From assembly GCF_003002955.1 (NCBI RefSeq), contig NZ_PVTJ01000002.1, forward strand, positions 682,001-746,000: DNA of 64,000 nt. The letters run 5' to 3'. The stretch comes from Glycomyces artemisiae (lineage in GTDB: Bacteria > Actinomycetota > Actinomycetes > Mycobacteriales > Micromonosporaceae). The notes beneath the pieces are model-generated. The model was not told the DNA's origin. It searched no databases and worked only from the letters and a program-made list of their open reading frames with translations. The translations under genes were made by a program, and so were the position numbers. Below, piece by piece: positions 57,484 through 64,000 of the stretch (the first letter of the stretch is position 1; each line of letters starts with the position of its first letter).

Positions 57484-58881
57484 GTGAGCCTGCGACTGTA
57501 CGACACCGGCACCCGTTCGATCCGCGAATTCCAGCCCCGGAATCCCGGCCGCGTCGGCGTATACCTGTGCGGCCTCACCGTCCAGGGCCCGCCGCACATC
57601 GGGCACCTCCGCTCGGGCGTCTCCTACGACGTGCTCATCCGCTGGCTGCGCCGCTCCGGCTACGACGTCACGTACGTGCGCAACGTCACGGACGTCGACG
57701 ACAAGATCCTCGTGCGCGGCGAGGAGCAGGGCCGCCCCTGGTGGGCCATCGCCTACGAGAACGAGCGCAAGCTCGCCGCCGCCTACGCCGCCCTGAACGT
57801 CGAGGCGCCCACGTACGAGCCGCGCGCCACCGGCCACGTCACGCAGATGATCGACCTCATCTCGGAGCTCATCGAGCGCGGCCACGCCTACGCCACCGAC
57901 AGCGGCGACGTCTGGTTCTCCGTGTCCTCCTGGCCCGAGTACGGCCAGCTCTCCCACCGCCGCCCCGAGGACATGCTCTCCAGCCCCGAGAGCGGCCTCA
58001 AGCGCGACTCCCGCGACTTCGGCCTGTGGAAGGCCCACAAGGCGGGCGAGCCCGCCGACGCCGCCTGGACGTCCCCGTGGGGCCCCGGGCGCCCCGGCTG
58101 GCACATCGAGTGCTCCGCGATGGCCCGCCGCTACCTCGGCGACGCCTTCGACATCCACGGCGGCGGCACCGACATCATGTTCCCCCACCACGAGAACGAG
58201 CTCGCCCAGTCCCGCGCCGCCGGGCTCGGCTTCGCGAAGTACTGGGTGCACAACGGGATGCTCAACCTCTCCGGCACGAAGATGTCGAAGTCCCTGGGCA
58301 ACACCCTGTCCGTCGCCGCGCTCGGCGAGAAGGGCTTCGCCCCCGCCGCGATCCGCTACTACCTCACCGGCGTCCAGTACCGGTCCGCCGTCGACTTCTC
58401 CGAGGACGCCCTCGCCGAAGCCCAGAGCGCCTGGGAGCGGCTCTCCAACTTCGTGCACCGCGCCGCCGAGGCCCTCGGCCGCGACGCCGTCATCGGCGGC
58501 GCCCTCGCCCCCGAGTTCACCGCCGCGATGGACGACGACCTGAACACGCCCGCCGCCGTCGCCGTGGTCCACGACGCCGCCCGCGAGGGCAACGCCGCCC
58601 TCGACGCCGGCGACGACGCCGCCGCGGCCCGCATCGGAGCCGCCGTCCGAGCTATGCTCGACCAGCTCGGCCTCGACCCGCTCGACCCGCAATGGGACGA
58701 CCCGGGTGACGCGAAGCTCACCGGCGCCGTCGACGCGCTCGTGAAGCTCGCACTCGAACAGCGCGCCGACGCCAGGGCCCGCAAGGACTACGCGGCTGCC
58801 GACCGCATCCGCGACGACCTCGCGCACGCCGGCATCACCGTCAAGGACACCCCTCGCGGTCCCGTGTGGACCGTGGACTAG
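57484..58881 (+). CDS. cysS: Cysteinyl-tRNA synthetase
   Basis: Charges tRNA-Cys. This 465-residue class I synthetase has CGLTVQGPPHIGH (zinc Cys and HIGH motif, residues 29-41), WHIECSAMA (zinc ligands near 214), HHENELAQS and the KMSKS loop GTKMSKSLGN (about 268). The C-terminal DALR and anticodon-binding domains are complete, so this is CysS and not MshC. TAGACT (57472-57477) lies 6 nt before the GTG, suggesting a leaderless mRNA. rlmB follows 48 bp downstream. Confidence 0.95.
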   Translation: MSLRLYDTGTRSIREFQPRNPGRVGVYLCGLTVQGPPHIGHLRSGVSYDVLIRWLRRSGYDVTYVRNVTDVDDKILVRGEEQGRPWWAIAYENERKLAAAYAALNVEAPTYEPRATGHVTQMIDLISELIERGHAYATDSGDVWFSVSSWPEYGQLSHRRPEDMLSSPESGLKRDSRDFGLWKAHKAGEPADAAWTSPWGPGRPGWHIECSAMARRYLGDAFDIHGGGTDIMFPHHENELAQSRAAGLGFAKYWVHNGMLNLSGTKMSKSLGNTLSVAALGEKGFAPAAIRYYLTGVQYRSAVDFSEDALAEAQSAWERLSNFVHRAAEALGRDAVIGGALAPEFTAAMDDDLNTPAAVAVVHDAAREGNAALDAGDDAAAARIGAAVRAMLDQLGLDPLDPQWDDPGDAKLTGAVDALVKLALEQRADARARKDYAAADRIRDDLAHAGITVKDTPRGPVWTVD

Positions 58882-58929
58882 GCGACCGCCCGTCCGCAGA
58901 CGACCGACACCACTGGGGAACTTGAACCG

Positions 58930-59937
58930 ATGAGCACCAAGGGCGGGCACCCGAACCGTCGCAAGACCAGCAAGGCCGGCCCGCAGAAGGGCTCCGGCGG
59001 CCAGAAGAAGGGCCTGGCCGGGAAGGGCCGCACCCTCAAGGCCGCCGACCGCCCCTGGCACAAGGAGTACACCGGGGACGACAAGCCCCAGAAGACCCAG
59101 CGGAAGCAGTCCGCCGAGCGCGCCAAGGCCGCCGCCGAGGGCCGCACCACCAACATCGGGAAGGCCCGACCCCGCACCCAGACGAGGCGCCGCGACGACG
59201 AGCCCGAGCTCATCCTCGGCCGCAACCCCGTCCTCGAAGCGCTCCGCGCGAAGGTCCCCGCGACCGCCCTCTACGTGGCGTTCGGCACCGAGCTCGACGA
59301 CCGCGTCGCCGAGTCCGTGCGCCTCGCCGGCAACCGCGACCTCCCCATCAAGGAGCTCGCCCGCCGCGACCTCGACCGCCGCACCAACAACGCCCTCCAC
59401 CAGGGCATCGGCCTCCAGATCGAACCCTACGAGTACGCCGAGTTCGACGACCTCCTGGAGATCGCCAAGACCTCCGGGACCGCGCCGCTCCTGGTCGCCC
59501 TCGACGGCGTCACCGACCCGCGCAACCTCGGCGCGATCATCCGCTCCACCGCCGCGTTCGGCGGCCACGGCCTCATCATCCCGTCCAAGCGCGCCGCCTC
59601 CGTCACGGCCGTCGCCTGGCGCACCTCCGCGGGCGCCGCCGCGCGCCTCCCGGTCGCGAAGGTCGTCAACCTCACCCGCACCATCCAGGCCTGCCAGCAG
59701 GCCGGGTTCATGACCGTCGCCCTCGACGGCGGCGGCGACGTCGACGTCTTCGACCTGCCCGTCGCGACCGACCCGCTCCTCATCGTCGTCGGCGACGAGG
59801 GCAAGGGCGTCTCCCGCCTGGTCGCCGAGACCTGCGACCACCGCGCGGGCATCCCCATCAGCGGCGAGGTGGAGTCCCTGAACGCCTCCGTCGCCGCGTC
59901 CATCGCACTCGCCGAGGTCCAGCGCCAGCGCCGGTAG
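58930..59937 (+). CDS. rlmB: 23S rRNA 2'-O-methyltransferase (RlmB, SpoU family)
   Basis: Methylates a 23S rRNA guanosine ribose using AdoMet. It has 335 residues, longer than usual because the first 85 are a basic, disordered Lys/Arg-rich extension that probably binds [14 protein letters not shown] begins the substrate domain; the knot domain has [13 protein letters not shown] (motif 1), [14 protein letters not shown] (motif 2) and [19 protein letters not shown] (motif 3). It is the usual neighbour of cysS in actinobacteria. The start is the first ATG after a GGGGAA site. Confidence 0.92.
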   Translation: MSTKGGHPNRRKTSKAGPQKGSGGQKKGLAGKGRTLKAADRPWHKEYTGDDKPQKTQRKQSAERAKAAAEGRTTNIGKARPRTQTRRRDDEPELILGRNPVLEALRAKVPATALYVAFGTELDDRVAESVRLAGNRDLPIKELARRDLDRRTNNALHQGIGLQIEPYEYAEFDDLLEIAKTSGTAPLLVALDGVTDPRNLGAIIRSTAAFGGHGLIIPSKRAASVTAVAWRTSAGAAARLPVAKVVNLTRTIQACQQAGFMTVALDGGGDVDVFDLPVATDPLLIVVGDEGKGVSRLVAETCDHRAGIPISGEVESLNASVAASIALAEVQRQRR

Positions 59938-59995
59938 TGACCGCGCACTAACCTGAAACCCTCCCGCACGCCCTAGCCCCCGGAGCTGCACGACC

Positions 59996-62575
59996 ATGCC
60001 GGCCGATTACCTGCTCAGCGTCGACCTCGGTACGTCCCACACCGTGGCCGTGGTGGTGTGGCCCGACGGCCGCACCCGCCCGCTCCTGTTCGACGGCTCC
60101 CCGGTGATGCCCTCGGCGGTGTTCCTCGACCCCGCCGGGACGCTCCACACCGGGAAGGACGCCGAGCGGCTCGCGCTCACCGCGCCCGAGCGGTTCGAGC
60201 CGAACCCGAAGCAGCGGATCTCGGACGGGACGCTCCTGCTGGGGGACAGGGAGATCCCGGTGACGGCGGCGTTCGCGGCGATCCTGTCGCGGGTCGCGCG
60301 CGCCGCGATCGAGTCGGTGGGGCGGCTCCCCGACGCGGTGCTGACGTGCCCGGCGGCGTGGTCGGAGCAGCGGCGCGGGGCCCTGCACGACGCGGCCGCG
60401 CAGGCCGGGTACCGGCCGGTGAAGATCCTCACCGAGCCCGTCGCGGCCGCGCACTACTACACGTCGCGCCTGTCGCACCAGGTGCAGGCCGGGCAGCCCC
60501 TCGCGGTGTTCGACTTCGGCGGCGGGACGCTCGACATCGCGGTCCTGGAGCGCCGCCCCGACGGCTCGTTCGGGGTGCTCGCCGACGGCGGCCTGCCCGA
60601 CCTGGGCGGCCTCGACTTCGACGCGGCCCTCGTGGCGCACATCGGCGAGACGGTGAAGCAGCGCGAGCCGGAGATCTGGAAGCGCCTGGAGAACCCGAAC
60701 GGCGCCAGCGAGCTGCGCAACCGGCGCGAGCTGTGGGAGGAGGTGCGCGGCGCGAAGGAGATGCTGTCGCGGTCCTCCGTGGCGCCGGTGACGGTGCCGG
60801 ACATGGCGCAGTCGCTGCACCTGACGCGCGGCGAGCTCGACCAGATCTCGCGGCCGCTGCTGTCGCGCGCGGTCGGCGAGACCCAGCGGGTCCTCGCTCT
60901 GACGGGGCGGCGCCCCGAGCAGCTGGCGGGCCTGTTCCTGGTCGGCGGGTCCTCGCGGATGCCCATGGTGTCCAAGATGCTCCATGAGGGACTCGGGATC
61001 GCGCCGACGGTCCTGGAGCAGCCGGAGCTGCCCGTCTCGGAGGGCGCGGCCCTCGCGCTGACCGCGACCGTCCCGGTCACGCCGCCGGCGGCGGTGACGT
61101 CGCCGCCCGCGAACCCGACGGCCCCGTCGCTGGGCCTGCCGCCCATGACCCCCGCCTCTGACGAGACGGTCCTGCTGCGCCGCAACGGGGGCGCGCCGCT
61201 GCCGCCGCCGCGGCGCGGCACCGTCCACACCGCCCGCCGTGTCCCTCCGAAGTGGATCGCCATCGGCGTCGCGGCGGTGGTGCTCGTCGCGGCCGTGGCG
61301 ATCGGCGCGTGGTGGCTGCTGAACCCGTACAAGCAGCGCCCGTTCGCCGACGCCCTCACCGAGGTCGCGCCCGCGACCGCGATCAGCGGCGAGCTCGACG
61401 ACGGCGTCTACGAGGTCCGCTCCCGCGGCGACCGCTCGGTGTTCTTCTACACCACCGCGTCCGACGACGAGTCCGGGCAGGAGCTGCACGTCCGGGCGCT
61501 CTCCAACGAGACCGGCGACGCCGTGTGGTCCCAGGACCAGGTGTTGGAGGGCGACGGCTGGAACAACTCGTACTTCCTCTCGGACGAGCTCCTGGCGTTC
61601 TCCCAGGAGGTCGAGACCGGGGAGTACAAGTTCGTGTTCCTCGACCCCGGCACCGGGGAGGTGCGCAACACCCAGACCAGCGCGAGCCGCAACGCCGCCC
61701 GCTCCGGCGACCTCCTCGTCATCGGCCCGGAGGCCGACGCGGGCGCCGGCTTCAAGGTCTTCGACGGCGACGGCGAGCGCGTCGCCGAGTGGACCGCGGG
61801 CACCGAGGACGCGACGGTCGCCGACTGGAGCCTCAACTGGGTCCCCGAGGACATCGCGAACCCGACCGAGCCGTCGAACGGCGACGGCCGCCTGTGGGCG
61901 GTCACGAGCGACAACGTGCTGCACGTCTACGACGCCGAGTCCGGCGAGGTGATCGTGCAGCGCGAGATCGAGACCGCCGAGGACCTGTACTACGCGTGGG
62001 ACGGGAAGCTGTACGTGGCCGCCGACAAGGAGACCGGCTACGAGCTGAACGTGTACGGCCTCGACGACCTCAAGCAGCTCGATTCGCAGTTCATCGAGTC
62101 CGGCGACGTCGGCCCCGCCGACATGACCGACTGCGGCGAGGCCCTCGTGTGCGTGGCCGAAGCGGTCGAGGACCAGACCGACGTCTACCACTGGCGGGTC
62201 TACGACGCCGACGCCGAGGAGATCGCCCACGAGTTCGACGACCAGGAGTACGGCTGGATCGAGCCGCTCGGGGACCGGCTCCTCGTGGAGTACTACGCGG
62301 GCGACTCGAAGCGGACCCAGATCTACGACAAGGGATTCGACACGGTCAACAACTCCCTTGAGGAGACTTTCGCCCCGATCGACGGCGGCTCGGCCCTCGC
62401 CTGGCCCGCCCGGTCGACGTTCGGCACGGTCACCGGCGGCGTCACCGGCCTGGGCCGCGACGGCTCGCGCGCGGAGCTGAGCACCGATCTGGAGCTGTAC
62501 GCCTGCGACGCAACGGATACGCGCCTCGCGTGCATCCTCCCCGACGGCCTCCAGGTGTTCTCCTTCCGCGACTAG
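59996..62575 (+). CDS. Hsp70-like ATPase fused to a membrane helix and PQQ-like propeller
   Basis: An 859-residue protein. Residues 1-355 are a DnaK-type nucleotide-binding domain: SVDLGTSHTVAVV (phosphate 1), TEPVAAAHYY, FDFGGGTLDIAVLE (phosphate 2) and LVGGSSRMPMV (adenosine). The substrate-binding domain of DnaK is absent; instead comes a Pro-rich linker, a transmembrane helix near 420-442 and an outside domain of about 415 residues with PQQ/WD-like repeats (LHVRALSNETGDAVWSQD, LHVYDAESGEVIVQ, LNVYGLDDLKQL). Hsp70 activity would be inside, ligand sensing outside. TAACCT (59949-59954) is a possible promoter and GGAG precedes the ATG. Function unknown. Confidence 0.82.
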   Translation: MPADYLLSVDLGTSHTVAVVVWPDGRTRPLLFDGSPVMPSAVFLDPAGTLHTGKDAERLALTAPERFEPNPKQRISDGTLLLGDREIPVTAAFAAILSRVARAAIESVGRLPDAVLTCPAAWSEQRRGALHDAAAQAGYRPVKILTEPVAAAHYYTSRLSHQVQAGQPLAVFDFGGGTLDIAVLERRPDGSFGVLADGGLPDLGGLDFDAALVAHIGETVKQREPEIWKRLENPNGASELRNRRELWEEVRGAKEMLSRSSVAPVTVPDMAQSLHLTRGELDQISRPLLSRAVGETQRVLALTGRRPEQLAGLFLVGGSSRMPMVSKMLHEGLGIAPTVLEQPELPVSEGAALALTATVPVTPPAAVTSPPANPTAPSLGLPPMTPASDETVLLRRNGGAPLPPPRRGTVHTARRVPPKWIAIGVAAVVLVAAVAIGAWWLLNPYKQRPFADALTEVAPATAISGELDDGVYEVRSRGDRSVFFYTTASDDESGQELHVRALSNETGDAVWSQDQVLEGDGWNNSYFLSDELLAFSQEVETGEYKFVFLDPGTGEVRNTQTSASRNAARSGDLLVIGPEADAGAGFKVFDGDGERVAEWTAGTEDATVADWSLNWVPEDIANPTEPSNGDGRLWAVTSDNVLHVYDAESGEVIVQREIETAEDLYYAWDGKLYVAADKETGYELNVYGLDDLKQLDSQFIESGDVGPADMTDCGEALVCVAEAVEDQTDVYHWRVYDADAEEIAHEFDDQEYGWIEPLGDRLLVEYYAGDSKRTQIYDKGFDTVNNSLEETFAPIDGGSALAWPARSTFGTVTGGVTGLGRDGSRAELSTDLELYACDATDTRLACILPDGLQVFSFRD

Positions 62576-62615
62576 CGCCGCCGCCGCACCCACACCGCCG
62601 TCCGCGCCTTCGGGC

Positions 62616-63440
62616 TCAGGTAGCGGGGCGGCACCAGGACTTCGTCTCGGGCTTCAGCAGCGCCCACAGGAACACCAGCGGGAGCAGTGCCAGCACGGCC
62701 GGAAGCGCCCACGGCCCGCCGCCGACCGCGGACGCCACCGCGGCGGCGGCGAGCCACAGGACGTAGATCCCCGACAGCCCGACGGTCCCGAGCCATCCCC
62801 ACCTGCGGCGGCCGGTCATCCCGGCGTTCAGCACGGCGTGGACGACCGCCGCCGCGACCAGCACCAGGCCGAGCCGGTCCGCGCCCTCTTCGGCGAGGAC
62901 GGCGCGGGTCCCCGTCTGCAACGCGAACACGACTGCGGCCCACAGCATCACGAGCTCCGCGACCACCAGGAACGGCGGCTCCTCCCGCTCGCCGATCCGC
63001 GGGCTGTGGCAGCCGGACTCCCGGTCGCACCACCGCTGCGACGGCGGCAGCGCCAGCAGGACCAGCAGCGCCGCGAGCACGAACGTCCCCGCCAGGCCCG
63101 TCCCGAACGTCAGCCCCGCGCGGGTCGCCAGCGCCGTCGCCAGGAGCGTCGCGCTCACGATCACCACCGACCGCCGCGCCCAGTCCCGGCCGGTCCAGAC
63201 CTTCACGGCCGCAAGCCCGATCGCGAACGCGACCACCAGGAACAGGAGCGGCTCGACGAACGCCAGCGCACTCGCCGAGCCGCTGAACCGGGTCGAGACC
63301 CGGAACGCCGTCATCACGGCCGAGACGGCCACCAGCCATCCCATGGCCGCGACCATGAACCACAGCAGGACGACCGCCGCCGTCACGGGTAGGGGCGCGC
63401 GGGGGCGGGCCGAAATGGAGGATTGCTCAGGGGTAGCCAT
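62616..63440 (-). CDS. Polytopic membrane protein of unknown function
   Basis: A 274-residue protein with about seven hydrophobic helices in two groups, one before and one after a loop with a Cys pair (WCDRESGCHSPRIGE, about residue 150). I do not recognise the family. TAAACT (63447-63452, minus strand) lies 6 nt before the ATG, so expression is probably leaderless. It ends 41 bp from the convergent Hsp70-fusion gene. Confidence 0.65.
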   Translation of the reverse strand: MATPEQSSISARPRAPLPVTAAVVLLWFMVAAMGWLVAVSAVMTAFRVSTRFSGSASALAFVEPLLFLVVAFAIGLAAVKVWTGRDWARRSVVIVSATLLATALATRAGLTFGTGLAGTFVLAALLVLLALPPSQRWCDRESGCHSPRIGEREEPPFLVVAELVMLWAAVVFALQTGTRAVLAEEGADRLGLVLVAAAVVHAVLNAGMTGRRRWGWLGTVGLSGIYVLWLAAAAVASAVGGGPWALPAVLALLPLVFLWALLKPETKSWCRPAT

Positions 63441-63573
63441 TTGCCCAGTTTATGCGCCGGTCGTCGGTTCGCCGGACATAGACGGAACGCTGCACTCCTG
63501 GCGCCGCGTGGGCCGGGTGCGGCCGGTGGGACCGCTGCGGCTCCGGGGGTCCCGGGCCGGTATACCGGTCGGT

Positions 63574-63579
63574 TAGAAT
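63574..63579 (+). promoter_or_regulatory. -10 element of tRNA-Thr
   Basis: TAGAAT lies 34 bp before the tRNA, giving a short 5' leader. No clear -35 is visible. Confidence 0.45.
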
Positions 63580-63612
63580 CGAACCGTCTCGCTGGGAGAA
63601 CGGCGCAGGCAG

Positions 63613-63685
63613 GCCGCTGTAGCTTTAACGGTAGAGCAACTGTCTTGTAAACAGTAGGTTGCGGGTTCGAATCCTGTCAGCGGCT
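63613..63685 (+). tRNA. tRNA-Thr (anticodon TGT)
   Basis: A 73-nt cloverleaf: acceptor GCCGCTG with CAGCGGC, D arm TAGC...GAGC, anticodon arm ACTGT-CTTGTAA-ACAGT with anticodon TGT, and T arm GCGGG-TTCGAAT-CCTGT (two G-U pairs). The G1-C72 and C2-G71 pairs fit threonine identity. CCA is not encoded. It is a single gene. Confidence 0.95.
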
Positions 63686-63729
63686 CAACGATGCGGCAAG
63701 ACCGCAGGTGGCAAGGCATGCAGACATGG

Positions 63730-63757
63730 CAACGGCCGGGTATTCGCCCGGCCGTTG
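63730..63757. terminator. Hairpin between tRNA-Thr and the convergent partial gene
   Basis: A perfect 11-bp stem, CAACGGCCGGG (63730-63740) with 63747-63757, 6-nt loop. It lies 45 bp after the tRNA and 15 bp before the minus-strand stop. Confidence 0.75.
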
Positions 63758-63771
63758 CGCATTCATCGCCC

Positions 63772-64000
63772 TCAATCCTCGACTTTCACTGCGCCCGACA
63801 CGAGTCCCGCCGCGGCTTCGGCGGCGAGGGTTTCGGCCTGCTGCCCGGCCTCGGCGAGCGCCGAGCGGAGCGCTTCGAGGCGCGCGAACGCGGCCCCCCG
63901 CCGCTGCTGCTCCGCGAGCGTGAGGCGGGGGATCTTCACGGACAGGATGCGGCGCTTGGCGCCCGTGGCGGTGCGCTTCGACGCCGCGGGGAGCCGCGCC
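63772..64000 (-). CDS. C-terminal end of a probable type I R-M protein (HsdS/N-6 methylase-like), partial
   Basis: The visible 75 C-terminal residues continue past the window end. They read as a basic patch (SKRTATGAKRR), then VKIPRLTLAEQQRRG and a helical coil with LEALRSALAEAG, ending VKVED. The IPRLTLAEQQRR pattern followed by a coil matches the end of specificity or methylase subunits of type I systems. Whether it is HsdS or an N-6 DNA methylase cannot be said from this fragment. It is convergent with tRNA-Thr. Confidence 0.5.
   Translation of the reverse strand, partial: ARLPAASKRTATGAKRRILSVKIPRLTLAEQQRRGAAFARLEALRSALAEAGQQAETLAAEAAAGLVSGAVKVED

Overview
This window is GC-rich (about 70% by eye), codon-dense DNA from an actinobacterium. 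It carries a DUF6350-purN-purH neighbourhood, many GTG starts, Tat and LPxTG-type signals, a PASTA-type Ser/Thr kinase and many apparently leaderless genes. Gene content is compatible with the Glycomyces/Stackebrandtia group (inference only). No plasmid, prophage or CRISPR array is visible. The one clear mobile gene is a solitary TnpB.

Layout. 1-5.5 kb: 3' part of an aquaporin, a nuclease-fold protein, then a DUF6350 membrane protein, purN, a VanZ-like protein and purH, which is preceded by a ZTP riboswitch. 5.5-8.6 kb: a small secreted protein, a zinc-ribbon protein, a MazF-type toxin-antitoxin pair, a 2'-5' RNA ligase-like protein and trpS. 8.7-12.7 kb: a DeoR regulator with galT-galE-galK (Leloir pathway). 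12.75-13.5 kb: an AT-rich island with a secreted protein of unknown function. 14-21 kb: a nucleoside uptake and salvage operon (BMP lipoprotein, ATPase, two permeases, cdd, deoA). 21-25.7 kb: two tandem secreted FG-GAP/VCBS proteins. 25.7-28.7 kb: a Tat-exported M20 amidohydrolase and a Ser/Thr kinase.

28.7-33.8 kb holds a highly structured intergenic stretch, a DnaA-box pair and three tandem S8 proteases. They are followed by TnpB (34.1-35.4 kb), an ABC-F ATPase, a heterodimeric ABC exporter and two membrane proteins built from three copies of an unfamiliar module of about 142 residues bounded by CPH and C-x3-P-[AG]-L. 43-47 kb: a DUF1963-like protein, a pentapeptide protein, a GlxA-type regulator divergent from a small cupin-like protein, a DUF1905 protein and a DnaA-box cluster. 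47.5-55.4 kb: leuA with a candidate leader-peptide attenuator, a nitroreductase, a lipoprotein, lysC-asd and an ABC-2 exporter. 55.6-64 kb: an LPxTG-anchored propeller protein, cysS, rlmB, an Hsp70-TM-propeller fusion, a membrane protein, tRNA-Thr(TGT) and the end of a restriction-modification-like gene.

Two features cut across the window. Many genes have a TANNNT-like -10 hexamer ending 6-7 nt before the start codon, the signature of leaderless mRNAs, and this decides several starts. Strong GC-rich hairpins, mostly without a U-tract, sit between convergent genes and probably act as terminators. Function assignments rest on motifs read by eye; no database search or folding program was run.
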